From contig NZ_SMKW01000021.1 in the NCBI RefSeq assembly GCF_004348985.1, forward strand, positions 1-64,000: a stretch of DNA of 64,000 bases, given 5' to 3'. The translations under genes and the position numbers were made by a program. The notes under the pieces are model-generated. The model did no database searches. It was not told where the DNA came from and worked only from the letters and a program-made list of their open reading frames with translations. This DNA comes from Saccharopolyspora elongata. Lineage in GTDB: Bacteria; Actinomycetota; Actinomycetes; Mycobacteriales; Pseudonocardiaceae. Of this stretch, positions 19,954-28,595 are shown piece after piece. The stretch's first letter is position 1. Every line of letters starts with the position of its first letter.

Positions 19954-20187
19954 ATGACGAACGTCCAGAACGGTATGCCCGCGCAGCAGCTTCCCAACGT
20001 GGTGTGGCGAAAGAGCCGCCACAGCGGAGCGGTGGGCAACTGCGTTGAATTGGCACCGTTGGTCGACGGCGGCATCGCCGTCAGAAACTCGCGCTACCCC
20101 GAGGGTCCAGCACTGGTCTACAGCCGGGATGAGATCGCCGCATTCCTGCACGGGGCCAAGGACGGCGAGTTCGACGACCTCGTCTGA
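19954..20187 (+). CDS. DUF397 domain protein
   Basis: 77 residues with the family pattern VVWRKSRHSGAVGNCVELAPLVDGGIAVRNSRYPEGPALVYSRDEIAAFLHGAKDGEFD. DUF397 proteins act with XRE/DUF5753 regulators, in some cases as antagonists. The upstream gene encodes such a regulator. ATG 19954 follows a GGGGAAGGGTGGGG stretch. Expression is probably controlled through the palindromes just upstream. Confidence 0.93.
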   Translation: MTNVQNGMPAQQLPNVVWRKSRHSGAVGNCVELAPLVDGGIAVRNSRYPEGPALVYSRDEIAAFLHGAKDGEFDDLV

Positions 20188-20253
20188 CGAGCCGTCCCGA
20201 CGCTCCGCGCGGAGCCATGGTTGAAGCCCTTGACGACGAAACTCGGTGGCGCC

Positions 20254-20610
20254 ATGAACGAGATTACCAACGGCCTGCAAGCCCTGGTAGCCCGCGATTT
20301 CCAGTTCGCGCACCCGCGCGACGCCGACGGCGGCCTGGTCGCCGTGGTGGGAATCCGGGTCCACCGCGGGGTTTTCGACATCGTGCAGCTGTTCAGCGAG
20401 CACGAAGCCGATGCCGCGCGGATCCCCGGTGACGAGCCGGACGTCCTCTTCCCGAGCAAGGTCCTGTGGCGAACCACCGGTCCCGCGCGCGAAGTGATCG
20501 CCGAGCTGCTCGCACTGTCCGAACCGGCCCCGGACCTCGGCGCCCAGCCCACGGGCTGCTGGCTGCCGACCCACGCGGGCCGCTCGACCTGGCTGGCCGC
20601 CTCCGCCTGA
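20254..20610 (+). CDS. Hypothetical cytosolic protein downstream of DUF397
   Basis: 118 residues from ATG 20254 (TTG 20221 in the same frame would add 11). Alternating beta/alpha look: VARDFQFAHPRDADGGLVAVVGIRVHRGVFDIVQLF then REVIAELLALSE and a C-terminal GCWLPTHAGRST. No family recognised. It lies 66 bp after the DUF397 stop on the same strand and a strong terminator follows, so it is probably the last gene of the XRE/DUF397 unit. Confidence 0.6.
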   Translation: MNEITNGLQALVARDFQFAHPRDADGGLVAVVGIRVHRGVFDIVQLFSEHEADAARIPGDEPDVLFPSKVLWRTTGPAREVIAELLALSEPAPDLGAQPTGCWLPTHAGRSTWLAASA

Positions 20611-20692
20611 CGCCGGCCAGCCGCCAAGACCCCGCCCCGACCCCGGCGCCGGAGTCCTCAGTGGACTTTGCCTGGCACCGGAACCCCCGAAA

Positions 20693-20738
20693 CGATCGAG
20701 TTCCCGCGCGACGGCGCCCCGCCGCGGGAACTCGATCG
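20693..20738 (+). terminator. Strong hairpin terminator after the XRE/DUF397 unit
   Basis: Perfect 16-bp arms (CGATCGAGTTCCCGCG at 20693-20708; complement at 20723-20738) with a 14-base loop, followed by GGGTTTTCC. Located 80 bp beyond the stop of the hypothetical gene and before the convergent DoxX gene. Confidence 0.75.
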
Positions 20739-20886
20739 GGGTTTTCCGCACGAGGCGAGCACAACGACCCCGCCCCACCGCAGACGCCTTTCGCGGCCTG
20801 CGACGAAACGCCCCGCCGCCCGAGGACATCTACCGGCTCTCCGCCCCCGTTGAGCCCGGCGACGATGACCCGTGAGTGGGAAAAAC

Positions 20887-21360
20887 TCAGTTCGCCTCGA
20901 CTGCGCGCCCATTGCGAGCGCGCACGTGGTGGACGACGACCACGGCGGTGGCGGCCAGGAAGACGACCTGCATCGCGGTTCGCGGGACGAGTTGGTCGTC
21001 CGCGGCGGTGAGGATTCCTTCCAGCGCCGCGTAGACGTTCGCGGGGAACATCGCGATGAGCATGAGCCCGAGCCCGCCCGCGGCCCACGGCGCGGTGCGG
21101 TGCCACAGCAGCCCCGCCGCACCCACCAGCTCCAGGATCCCGGTGACGGTCACGAGCAGGCCGGGTGCGGGCAGCGCCGGCGGCACCATGCTGATGAGCT
21201 GCTCCCGCATTCCGACGAAATGCGCGATGCCGGTCGCCACGAACATCGCCGAGAGCCCGCCGCGCACGGCTACCGGCCAGGGCCTCAGGCCGCGGACGCC
21301 GACGGCGCCCGCCACCAGCAGCACCAGCGTGACGGCCAACAGGATGATCAACGGAGCCAT
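20887..21360 (-). CDS. DoxX-family membrane protein
   Basis: 157 residues with four hydrophobic helices (about 3-22, 33-55, 63-90, 125-147) and the DoxX/SURF4-like pattern LSAMFVATGIAHFVGM, TGILELVGAAGLL. DoxX-like proteins are small quinone-linked or redox-associated membrane proteins; the specific role is unknown. ATG 21360 has GGGGAGG upstream; an in-frame GTG 22 codons earlier would run through the operator-like repeats and was rejected. No regulator gene is adjacent. Confidence 0.82.
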   Translation of the reverse strand: MAPLIILLAVTLVLLVAGAVGVRGLRPWPVAVRGGLSAMFVATGIAHFVGMREQLISMVPPALPAPGLLVTVTGILELVGAAGLLWHRTAPWAAGGLGLMLIAMFPANVYAALEGILTAADDQLVPRTAMQVVFLAATAVVVVHHVRARNGRAVEAN

Positions 21361-21384
21361 CTCGACCTCCCCGGAGAAAGCAAA

Positions 21385-21433
21385 CTTGTCAGTGACAAGA
21401 TGCCCACCCGGGCCGTATCTTGTCAATGTAAAG
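21385..21433. promoter_or_regulatory. Two operator-like CTTGTCA palindromes before doxX
   Basis: CTTGTCAGTGACAAG at 21385-21399 is a perfect 7-1-7 palindrome; CTTGTCAATGTAAAG at 21419-21433 is a degenerate second copy 34 bp away. Both lie upstream of the DoxX start. This resembles a MarR/HxlR/TetR-type promoter, yet no such regulator gene adjoins it. Confidence 0.6.
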
Positions 21434-21611
21434 ATTCGTCGTCCAGGTAGTGGTGCAGGAGACTGGAGCCTTCGAGCATCGCCCCCGCCCGCTGCGCGAG
21501 ACCCGAGGCGTCCGGATCCTGCTCATGGCCGGAATCGGCCCAGACCGCCGGCGGAAGGACGCCTTCGTCCGCGTAGTTGTCGATGTCGAGCACGATCGTG
21601 GGTTTCGGCAC
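21423..21611 (-). CDS. Small ORF of uncertain reality after ribokinase
   Basis: 62 residues from GTG 21611 (acidic C-terminal part ending LLHHYLDDESLH). The same frame is open from the ribokinase stop (SPLAQRLAEGVPKP...), with coding-like composition but no well-placed start: the GGAGGG before GTG 21611 is too close. It could be the 3' remnant of a lost gene or a real small protein. No family recognised. Its end overlaps the doxX operator-like sequence. Confidence 0.35.
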   Translation of the reverse strand: MPKPTIVLDIDNYADEGVLPPAVWADSGHEQDPDASGLAQRAGAMLEGSSLLHHYLDDESLH

Positions 21612-21641
21612 GCCCTCCGCCAGCCGCTGGGCCAGGGGCGA

Positions 21642-22574
21642 CTACTTCGGCAGCCCGGCCCCGCTCAGCACGCGGTCGAGCGTGGGATAGGACGCTTGCG
21701 CACCGGAATGTTGCACGCTGCAGGCCCCCACGCGGGTCGCCCACCACACGGCAGTGGGAAGCGAATCACCCTGGCTCAGCCGCCATGCTGCGGTGGCGGC
21801 GAAAGCATCACCCGCCCCGGTGGTGTCGACCGCGTCGGCCGGCGCACCGGGAATTTCCTCGACATGACCGGCATCCGCGACCGCCGCGCCGTCCGCGCCG
21901 AAGGTGACCACCACCGAACGCGCACCGACCCGGAGGAGCCCGGTCGCGTGCCCGACGTTGTCGGCGGGCACCGGAAAGCCGTTGCGCCGCAGGATTTCCC
22001 GGGCTTCGTGCTCGTTGACGATCAGCGGGTCGGCGAGCTCCAGCACCTCGGCGGGCAGGTCGACCACCGGGGACAGGTTCAGCACGAACCGCGCCCCGGC
22101 CGCCCGCGCGGCACGGGCGGCGGCGACGACGGTTTCGACCGGCACTTCCAGCACGACCGACACCACCCGCGCCGCCTCGATCAGCGACTGAGCGGCCGCG
22201 ATGTCCGTCGGCGACAGGCGCGCGTTCGCCCCGGCGGACACGATGATGCTGTTCTCGCCGGTGTCCGAGACGGTGATCAGTGCGGTGCCGGTGACCGCTT
22301 CAGCGTCGCGGCGGGTGTGCTCGGTCCCGACGCCATCGGTGCGCAGGGCGGCCAGCAGCATCTCGCCGTGCGCGTCCGCGCCGACCCGGCCCACCAGCGC
22401 CGTTCGGGCGCCGAGCCGTGCCGCGGCGACCGCCTGGTTGGCGCCCTTGCCGCCTGCGCTGGTGGCCAGCGATGCGGCGTGCACCGTTTCGCCCGGCAGC
22501 GGATGGCGTTGCACGCGCGCGGTCAGGTCGACGTTCAGCGAACCGACCACGACGACGTCTTCGGTGCGCGTCAT
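21642..22574 (-). CDS. rbsK: Ribokinase (PfkB family)
   Basis: A 310-residue sugar kinase that makes ribose 5-phosphate from ribose and ATP. PfkB signature 1 is present early (HAASLATSAGGKGANQAVAAARLGA) and signature 2 near the end (DTTGAGDAFAATAAW, with the catalytic Asp); the NEHEA motif is at mid-protein. Start at ATG 22574 with a GAGGGG site. It lies 13 bp after the nucleoside hydrolase, so ribose freed by the hydrolase is probably phosphorylated here. Confidence 0.93.
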   Translation of the reverse strand: MTRTEDVVVVGSLNVDLTARVQRHPLPGETVHAASLATSAGGKGANQAVAAARLGARTALVGRVGADAHGEMLLAALRTDGVGTEHTRRDAEAVTGTALITVSDTGENSIIVSAGANARLSPTDIAAAQSLIEAARVVSVVLEVPVETVVAAARAARAAGARFVLNLSPVVDLPAEVLELADPLIVNEHEAREILRRNGFPVPADNVGHATGLLRVGARSVVVTFGADGAAVADAGHVEEIPGAPADAVDTTGAGDAFAATAAWRLSQGDSLPTAVWWATRVGACSVQHSGAQASYPTLDRVLSGAGLPK

Positions 22575-22587
22575 CGCAAATCCCCTC

Positions 22588-23568
22588 TCACGCCACGCGT
22601 CGCGTCGGGGTGGGGTCGTCGCACAGCCGATCGGCCAGCAGCTCGGCGAAGTCGCCGCCGGTCTCCAGCACCACGCGCACGTGCGCATCATCCTGGGCCG
22701 GGAAGTTCCGGTACTGCCCGCGGACGTCGGCGACGGTCGCGCCGCGCCCCGGCCCCTGGCTCGTCTCCACGTCGACCGCGACGACCGGCGCCAGCACCGG
22801 GGAGACGTCGCCGACCGCGATGGCCGCGGCCAGCGGATCGTGGCAGGCCGCGCTGCGGTCGCCGAACACGTTCCCCTCGTAGAAGTCGAAGTACTGGTCC
22901 AGCATCTGCGCGGCGAATGCGGTGACCGGCGTGCCGGTCTCGCGGAGCCGGCGCTGGTGCCCCTCGGTGATCCGCTCGCCCATGGTCGCGTCCAGCGGCA
23001 CCAGCGTGATCGGCCAGCCGGCGGTCAGCACCGTTCGCGCCGCCTCCGGGTCGTTGCTGATGTTCGCCTCGGCCGCCGGGGTGGCGTTGCCCGGATGCCG
23101 GATCGCGCCGCCCATGATCGTGACGTGCTTGACCAGCCCGGGCAGTTCGGGCTCGAGCAGCACGGCGGTGGCCAGGTTCGTCAGCGGACCGACCGCGAGC
23201 AGGTGCAGCGTGCTGGGGTTCTCCCTGGCGAGGCGCACGATGAGTTCCGCGGCGGGCTCGGCGACCGGCCTGGCCGTCGGCGCGGGCAGGTCCGTGTTGC
23301 CGAGACCGTCCGCGCCGTGCACGTACGGCGCGAAGTGCGCGTTCCCGAGCCAGTTGTCGCGGGCGCCGATGGCCACCGGGATGTCCGGCCGCCCGGCCAG
23401 TTCGAGCACCCGCAGCGTGTTGTCGGCCGCGGTGACCGCGTCGATGTTGCCGAAGACCGTGGTCACAGCCCGGATGTCGACGTCCGGGTCCCTCAGCAGG
23501 TAGAGCAACGCCAACGCGTCGTCGATTCCGGTGTCGCAGTCGACGATCAGGGTTTCCTTGGACGCCAT
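22588..23568 (-). CDS. Nucleoside hydrolase (IunH/RihA family)
   Basis: A 326-residue N-ribohydrolase that splits nucleosides into base and ribose. The Ca-binding motif is DCDTGIDDALALLYL (D10, D12, D16, D17); TMMG-like LVPLDAT and a C-terminal DPLAAA follow. Length is typical. First gene of a hydrolase-ribokinase unit downstream of a GntR regulator, with adenosine deaminase divergent: together a nucleoside-salvage locus. Base preference cannot be told. Confidence 0.93.
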   Translation of the reverse strand: MASKETLIVDCDTGIDDALALLYLLRDPDVDIRAVTTVFGNIDAVTAADNTLRVLELAGRPDIPVAIGARDNWLGNAHFAPYVHGADGLGNTDLPAPTARPVAEPAAELIVRLARENPSTLHLLAVGPLTNLATAVLLEPELPGLVKHVTIMGGAIRHPGNATPAAEANISNDPEAARTVLTAGWPITLVPLDATMGERITEGHQRRLRETGTPVTAFAAQMLDQYFDFYEGNVFGDRSAACHDPLAAAIAVGDVSPVLAPVVAVDVETSQGPGRGATVADVRGQYRNFPAQDDAHVRVVLETGGDFAELLADRLCDDPTPTRRVA

Positions 23569-23608
23569 CGGTAGCGCGCCTTTCTGCTGGGAGCGGAGTC
23601 TCGCGGGA

Positions 23609-23654
23609 CTCGTGCGCGTTTTGGAGCGCTATGGCGATCCAAAACGCGCACGAG
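23609..23654. repeat. Perfect 17-bp-arm hairpin with GCTATGGC loop
   Basis: CTCGTGCGCGTTTTGGA (23609-23625) and its exact complement (23638-23654) enclose GCGCTATGGCGA. It sits between the GntR stop and the nucleoside-hydrolase start, on the transcript leader if the genes are co-transcribed. The loop core recurs in hairpins at 43578, 49109 and 49371, which argues for a repeat family rather than a gene-specific terminator. Confidence 0.8.
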
Positions 23655-23733
23655 CGTTGCCCCGGGAAGCGGAGCGGGTGATCGCGTCAGATCGAGACGG
23701 GCCCGCGGAGCTCCGGCTGTGGTTGTTCGGTGT

Positions 23734-24477
23734 TCATCGGGATTGGCGCACCGGGAGGCCCGGCGCGCCGCTGGGCAGCACGTACTTGGCGGCGATCAGC
23801 GGGGTCCGCTCCATCGAGACGACCTGCGTGACCAGCACGACCGGCGTGTCCGGCGACCGGTCGAAGACCTCCCCGCGGCGCCGCCCCAGCACGGTCGCGT
23901 TGATCGTGCTGGCGCCGCTGAGCGGCAGGTGCGGGTCGATCGAGCCGATGACGTGCAGCATCGTGCTCGGCCGGGCTTCGGCCGCCGCCAGGGCTCCGGG
24001 CAGCGCGGGATCGACGGCGGCCAGCGCCTCGTCGTGCACGCTCCACTCCTCCACCAGGCAGGACGGCACGCCGTCGACGTCGACGACGCTCTCCCAGAAC
24101 CGGATCTCGCAGCTGGCCGGCACCGGCAGGTGCTGCATCACCAGGTCGGTCGGCTGCTCGATGTCGCGCACCAGCGGCCGCACCTTGGTGCTGTCCGCGC
24201 CCAGCAGGTCCTCGACCGGTTGCAGCCGTTCGAAGCCCCGCCGGGCCGGGCGGTCGCTGACCGTCCGCCCCACTCCCCGCCGCACGGTGATCACGCCGTC
24301 CTCTTGGAGGAGGATCAACGCTTCCCGCAGCGCCGGCCGGCTCACGCCGAGCTCGGTCGCGAGGTCCAGCTCGGACGGCAGCGTCGAACCCGGCGGATAG
24401 GTGCCCTGCCTGATGGCCTCGGCGATCCGCTCGTAGAGGTCCACGACCGGTCGACGCTGAGGTCGTCTGGAAGCCAC
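23734..24477 (-). CDS. GntR-family (HutC/UTRA) regulator of the nucleoside locus
   Basis: 247 residues. Winged helix at about 10-75 ([41 protein letters not shown]), then a UTRA effector domain ([34 protein letters not shown]). UTRA domains bind small metabolites; here a nucleoside or sugar is likely from context. Divergent from adenosine deaminase, with paired TGTCAGACA sites between. Confidence 0.9.
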   Translation of the reverse strand: MASRRPQRRPVVDLYERIAEAIRQGTYPPGSTLPSELDLATELGVSRPALREALILLQEDGVITVRRGVGRTVSDRPARRGFERLQPVEDLLGADSTKVRPLVRDIEQPTDLVMQHLPVPASCEIRFWESVVDVDGVPSCLVEEWSVHDEALAAVDPALPGALAAAEARPSTMLHVIGSIDPHLPLSGASTINATVLGRRRGEVFDRSPDTPVVLVTQVVSMERTPLIAAKYVLPSGAPGLPVRQSR

Positions 24478-24499
24478 GCCGCACCTCCTGCCGGGTTGA

Positions 24500-24631
24500 T
24501 GTCAGACAAGTTAAGAGAGATGGTCCCGCACGTCAACTCCGGCAAGCGGGAGAAGAACCGGAGACCACACCTTGACGTAGGTCACCTTCGGCGGGTAGAT
24601 CCTTCCGCCAACATGCCTAACATGTCAGACA
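24500..24631. promoter_or_regulatory. Paired GntR operator candidates
   Basis: The palindrome TGTCAGACA occurs at 24500-24508 and again at 24623-24631. With flanks both sites fit TAACWTGTCWGACA, in opposite orientation: 24500-24513 (minus sense) faces the gntR promoter, 24618-24631 (plus sense) lies 51 bp before the adenosine deaminase start. Orientation and placement fit one repressor controlling both divergent genes. Confidence 0.72.
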
Positions 24632-24681
24632 GGAAATCCCGGCCGAGGTCGCCGGGAACACCGAACCCCAGGAGGGAACAA

Positions 24682-25815
24682 GTGCCCGACTCGCCGATCG
24701 CCGACCAGCTCCGCCGCGTCCCGAAGGTGCTGCTGCACGACCACCTCGACGGCGGGCTGCGCCCCGAGACGGTCGTGGAGCTGGCGGAGCAGCAGGGCTA
24801 CGGCGCACTGCCGACGTCCGACGTCGCCGGGGTCACCGAGTGGTTCGCCGCCGCGGCCGGGGCCGGCTCGCTGGAGGAGTACCTGGAGCGGTTCGTGCAC
24901 ACCGTCGGCGTCATGCAGACCGCGGACGCGATCAGCAGGGTCGCCGCCGAATGCGCCGAAGACCTGGCCGCGGACGGCGTCGTGTACGCCGAGGTCCGCC
25001 ACGCACCGGAGCTGAGCACCCAGCAGGGGCTGTCGCTGGACGAGGTCGTCGAGGCGATGCTCGACGGGTTCCGGCGCGGAGCGGCGCGGGCGCGAGAAGC
25101 GGGCAACCGCATCCGCATCGGCGTGCTGCTGTGCGCGATGCGGCAGGAGGCGCGCGCCCGGGAGATCGCGGAACTCGTCGTGCGGTACCGCGACGCGGGC
25201 GTCGTGGGCTTCGACATCGCGGGCCCGGAGGCCGGCTTCCCGCCCACCCGCTCGCTGGAGGCGTTCGAGTACCTGCGGCGGGAGAACTGCCACTTCACCA
25301 TCCACGCCGGCGAGGGCTTCGGGCTGCCGTCGATCTGGGAGGCCATCCAGTGGTGCGGCGCGGCCCGGCTGGGCCACGGCGTGCGCATCGTGGACGACAT
25401 CGACCTCGCCGAGGACGGCACCGCCCGGCTCGGCAGGCTGGCGTCGTTCGTGCGGGACCGGCGCATCCCGCTGGAGATGTGCCCGCGCTCGAACGTGCAC
25501 ACCGGCACCGTCGCGTCGGTCGCGGAACACCCGATCGCGTTGCTGCGGCGGCTGGGCTTCCGGGTCACGGTGAACACCGACAACCGGCTGATGAGCCAGA
25601 CGTCGATGACCCGCGAGTTCACCGAGCTGGTAGAGAACTTCCACTACTCGCTCGACGACCTGCAGTGGTTCACGGTGAACGCGATGAAGTCGGCGTTCAT
25701 CCCGTTCGACCAGCGCCTGGCGCTGATCAACGAGGTGATCAAGCCCGGCTACGCGGCCCTGCGCTCCGAGGCCCTGTTCGGCCCGGTGGCCGACCACGAA
25801 CCGGCGCTGGCCTGA
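24682..25815 (+). CDS. add: Adenosine deaminase
   Basis: A 377-residue zinc amidohydrolase converting adenosine to inosine. Metal and catalytic residues are in place: H19 and H21 (LLHDHLDGG), H208 and E211 (HAGEGFG), H232 (GHGVRI) and D300 (NTDNRLMS). GTG 24682 sits five bases after GGAGGG. The product inosine is a substrate for the nucleoside hydrolase encoded on the other side of the GntR gene. Confidence 0.96.
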   Translation: MPDSPIADQLRRVPKVLLHDHLDGGLRPETVVELAEQQGYGALPTSDVAGVTEWFAAAAGAGSLEEYLERFVHTVGVMQTADAISRVAAECAEDLAADGVVYAEVRHAPELSTQQGLSLDEVVEAMLDGFRRGAARAREAGNRIRIGVLLCAMRQEARAREIAELVVRYRDAGVVGFDIAGPEAGFPPTRSLEAFEYLRRENCHFTIHAGEGFGLPSIWEAIQWCGAARLGHGVRIVDDIDLAEDGTARLGRLASFVRDRRIPLEMCPRSNVHTGTVASVAEHPIALLRRLGFRVTVNTDNRLMSQTSMTREFTELVENFHYSLDDLQWFTVNAMKSAFIPFDQRLALINEVIKPGYAALRSEALFGPVADHEPALA

Positions 25816-25944
25816 CGCGGGAGCGCTTCGGGCCGGCACGGCGGCCCGAAGCGCTCGCGAGCGTTCGACAGGACATCGGCGGTCCGCGGTCCTACATTGA
25901 CCGGCGGTGGGCCCGCTGCTCACCGCTGACCAGGGAGTGTCCCC

Positions 25945-27060
25945 ATGAGCCGTGTTCGAGTTCTCGTCGGTACCCGCAAGGGCGCGTTCATCCTGACCGC
26001 GGACGGCACCCGCGAGCGGTGGGACATCAGCGGCCCGCACTTCGGCGGCTGGCAGCTGTACCACCTCAAGGGCTCGCCGGCGGACCCGGACCGGCTGTAC
26101 GCCTCGCAGTCGCTCGGCTGGTTCGGCCAGCTGATCCAGCGCTCCGACGACGGCGGCCGGACCTGGGAGCCGGTGGGGAACCGGTTCTCCTACGACGGCA
26201 CGCCCGGCACGCACCTCTGGTACGACGGCACCCCGCACCCCTGGGAGTTCGAGCGGGTCTGGCACCTCGAGCCGTCGCCGACCGACCCGGACACCGTGCA
26301 CGCCGGGGTCGAGGACGCCGCGCTGTTCCGCACCACCGACGGCGGCAAGACCTGGCACGAGCTGCCCGCACTGCGCGAGCACCGCTCCGCCGCCGGCTGG
26401 CAACCGGGCGCCGGCGGGATGTGCCTGCACACGATCATCCACGCGCCGGACGACCCGAACCGGATGTTCACCGCGATCTCGGCGGCGGGCGCCTTCCGCA
26501 CCGACGACGGCGGCAAGAGCTGGCAGCCGATCAACCGCGGCCTGCACTCGGAGGGCATCGTCGATCCGGACGCCGAGGTCGGCCACTGCGTGCACCGCAT
26601 CGCGCTGCACCGGGAACGCCCGGACGTGCTGTTCATGCAGAAGCACTGGGACGTGATGCGCAGCGACGACGCCGGCGATTCCTGGTACGAGATCAGCGGT
26701 GACCTGCCGTCCGACTTCGGCTTCCCGATCGACGTGCACGCCCACGAGCCGGACACGGTCTACGTCGTCCCGATCCAGAGCGACGAGCAGCACTACCCGC
26801 CGGAGGGCCGGCTGCGCGTCTACCGCAGCCGGACCGGCGGCCACGAGTGGGAGCCGCTGACCAACGGCCTGCCGCAGAGCCACTGCTACGTCAACGTGCT
26901 GCGCGACGCGATGGCCGTGGATTCGCTGGACGAGTGCGGCATCTACTTCGGCACCACCGGCGGCCAGGTGTACGTGTCTCCCGACGCCGGGAACAACTGG
27001 CAGCCGATCGTCCGGGACCTCCCGGCGGTCCTGTCCGTCGAGGTGCAGACGCTGCCATGA
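25945..27060 (+). CDS. BNR/sortilin-like beta-propeller protein
   Basis: 371 residues with repeated Asp-box motifs ([55 protein letters not shown]), typical of a six- or seven-bladed propeller of the sialidase/VPS10 type. There is no signal peptide, so it is probably cytosolic, unlike true sialidases. It overlaps the next gene (MoaD-like) by four bases. That pairing recurs in bacteria in my memory, but the function is not known to me. ATG 25945, SD CAGGGAG. Confidence 0.85.
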   Translation: MSRVRVLVGTRKGAFILTADGTRERWDISGPHFGGWQLYHLKGSPADPDRLYASQSLGWFGQLIQRSDDGGRTWEPVGNRFSYDGTPGTHLWYDGTPHPWEFERVWHLEPSPTDPDTVHAGVEDAALFRTTDGGKTWHELPALREHRSAAGWQPGAGGMCLHTIIHAPDDPNRMFTAISAAGAFRTDDGGKSWQPINRGLHSEGIVDPDAEVGHCVHRIALHRERPDVLFMQKHWDVMRSDDAGDSWYEISGDLPSDFGFPIDVHAHEPDTVYVVPIQSDEQHYPPEGRLRVYRSRTGGHEWEPLTNGLPQSHCYVNVLRDAMAVDSLDECGIYFGTTGGQVYVSPDAGNNWQPIVRDLPAVLSVEVQTLP

Positions 27061-27356
27061 TCCGGGTCGTGCTTCCCGCCCACCTGCGGACGCTCGCCAA
27101 GATCGCGGACCGCGAGATCGAGCTGGACGTCGACGGCCGGCCGACGCAGCGCGCGGTGCTCGACGCGCTGGAGACCCGGTACCCGATGTTGCGCGGCACG
27201 ATCCGGAACCAGGAGACCCAGCTGCGCCGGGCCTTCATCCGGTTCTTCGCCTGCGAGGAAGACCTCTCCAACGAGCCGCCGGACGCCCCGCTGCCGCCGG
27301 CGGTGGCGGCGGGCGAGCAGCCGTACCTGATCGTCGGTGCGATGGCCGGCGGCTGA
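27057..27356 (+). CDS. MoaD/ThiS-family ubiquitin-like protein
   Basis: 99 residues with a beta-grasp pattern ([31 protein letters not shown]) and a C-terminal Gly-Gly (GAMAGG), the group that is adenylated in sulfur carriers and conjugated in ubiquitin-like proteins. ATG 27057 overlaps the propeller stop (ATGA), so the two are co-translated. No E1-like MoeB/ThiF or JAMM protease is adjacent, so activation must come from elsewhere. Confidence 0.85.
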   Translation: MIRVVLPAHLRTLAKIADREIELDVDGRPTQRAVLDALETRYPMLRGTIRNQETQLRRAFIRFFACEEDLSNEPPDAPLPPAVAAGEQPYLIVGAMAGG

Positions 27357-27450
27357 GGCGCCGGATCGACCAGCAGTCCACAGTAGACTGGAATATTCCG
27401 GGGTTCCGTTCAACTAATGGGTGGTCGCCCGAATTTCCCGGCGTGTTGGC

Positions 27451-27462
27451 GTGTCGATCTGC
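27451..27462 (+). promoter_or_regulatory. Upstream motif shared by two paralogous secreted-protein genes
   Basis: GTGTCGATCTGC lies 94 bp before the ATG of the 27556 gene. The same 12 bases occur on the minus strand at 29051-29062, 132 bp before the paralogue starting at 28919. Flanks are also similar (TGG before, GGAAGG/GGAGG after, then CCGCG). It may be a promoter or activator site, or simply duplicated upstream DNA. Confidence 0.45.
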
Positions 27463-27555
27463 GACACCGGTGGAAGGTTTGCCGCGTCATTCGCCCGCCC
27501 CGACGAATCGCGGCCGGCCGTGACACCACCGGAAAAATCCAGATCGGAGTCTGAC

Positions 27556-27870
27556 ATGCGCAGTTCAACCCGTGCCCTGTTCGCAGGGGTCGCGGCCGTC
27601 GGCCTGCTCACGATGGGGGCTTCCCCGGCGCTGGCCGCCAAGGGCAAGAGCAAGGAGTCCGACAACGACTCCACCGTCACGGCCGCGGCCCAGGGCGGCA
27701 ACGGCGGGAATGGTGGCAACGGCGGATTCGGCGTGAACATCTGCCCGGCGATCGGCATCCTCGCGAAGGCCGAAGCCCACTGCGGCGCCGGCAACGGCGG
27801 CAGCGCGAACGGCGGCGACGCGTGGGCCGAGGCGGAGGACGACAGCCGGGACACCGAATCCGACGACTGA
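27556..27870 (+). CDS. Two-cysteine Gly/Asn-rich secreted protein, paralogue A
   Basis: 104 residues. Signal peptide 1-27 (ends ALA). The mature part has a charged N-terminus, the Gly/Asn run GGNGGNGGNGGFGV, then C63-PAIGILAKAEAH-C76, GAGNGGSANGGDA and an acidic tail. C63 and C76 could form a disulfide closing a short hydrophobic hairpin. Nearly identical layout to the protein at 28596. ATG 27556 has GGAG upstream. Function unknown; chaplin-like surface proteins are an analogy in layout only. Confidence 0.78.
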   Translation: MRSSTRALFAGVAAVGLLTMGASPALAAKGKSKESDNDSTVTAAAQGGNGGNGGNGGFGVNICPAIGILAKAEAHCGAGNGGSANGGDAWAEAEDDSRDTESDD

Positions 27871-28000
27871 CACTGGAATCGCGGCCGGATGCTCCCGCCC
27901 GAACGGGAGCAGTCCGGCCACCGAAGTCTTCGCCCCGAACCGGAACGCCAGGCCTGCTGCCGATGACGAGTCCGGGGCGACGACGTGGAACGGAGTACTA

Positions 28001-28282
28001 GTGATCATTTCTGCACGCCTCCTCGGCACCGCCGCCGCACTCGGCGTCGGCGTGCTGGCGGCCGGCCTGGCGACCCAGCCGGTCGCGCAGGCCGAGCGGA
28101 GCACCACCGAAAAACCCGGCAGCGACGGCGAATCTGGCCAGGGGTTCAGCCTCTGCCGACCGCTCTCCCTCACCGGCGGCCAGATCACGGCCGAGTGCTC
28201 GGTGGCACCGAACGGCACGAGCTCCAACGGATCCGCCGATGCCGATGCCAAGAGCCATGGCGAAGACGAGGACGAGGACTGA
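28001..28282 (+). CDS. Two-cysteine secreted protein, divergent paralogue B
   Basis: 93 residues. Signal peptide 1-31 (QPVAQAE). The mature part has C52-RPLSLTGGQITAE-C66 followed by SVAPNGTSSNGSADADAK and a run of Asp/Glu. Cysteine spacing and the NG-x-x-NG-x-AD-A pattern match the neighbours, though the Gly/Asn run before the first Cys is shortened. GTG 28001 with GGAG five bases upstream. It follows paralogue A by 130 bp on the same strand. Confidence 0.7.
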   Translation: MIISARLLGTAAALGVGVLAAGLATQPVAQAERSTTEKPGSDGESGQGFSLCRPLSLTGGQITAECSVAPNGTSSNGSADADAKSHGEDEDED

Positions 28283-28317
28283 CGCCCGAAAATAGTTCGC
28301 AGGACGAGAAATGAACG

Positions 28318-28352
28318 TGTGTCGGTCTCCACAAAGAGGCCGACACATTTTC
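28318..28352 (+). terminator. Intrinsic terminator after paralogue B
   Basis: TGTGTCGG (28318-28325) pairs with CCGACACA (28340-28347), with TCTC/GAGG extending the stem inward, followed by TTTT. Placed 36 bp after the stop at 28282. Confidence 0.75.
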
Positions 28353-28473
28353 ATGAATACCGAGGATCGGAACCGTCCATTGTGGTCCAGACCTCGCGCG
28401 CCCGGATCGCCCGATCCGGGCGGCTTCGCCGGTTCGACCGATCGCGGTCGAACCGGCGGCCTTACGCTCGAAA

Positions 28474-28516
28474 AGCGGGCAGGCCGTGGGATTTCTTCGG
28501 ACGTGGCCTGCCCGCT
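28474..28516 (-). terminator. Intrinsic terminator for paralogue C
   Basis: AGCGGGCAGGCC (28474-28485) and its complement (28505-28516), loop 19 bases. Read on the minus strand it ends in TTTT after the stem. It lies 80 bp beyond the stop of the 28596 gene. With the plus-strand terminator at 28318 it closes the convergent gap 28283-28595, where I see no gene. Confidence 0.7.
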
Positions 28517-28595
28517 ACCAGCGAGAACCTCGGGCGCGACACGTCGGCCGCGCAGCGACCGACGCGGCTTCCGCGCCCCTAGGAAATTCCCAGGA

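Noticed and set aside
20869..20893. GTGAG...CTCA as another member of the GCTATRGC hairpin family
   Set aside because: Short stem without the conserved loop; more likely just the T-rich stop of doxX.
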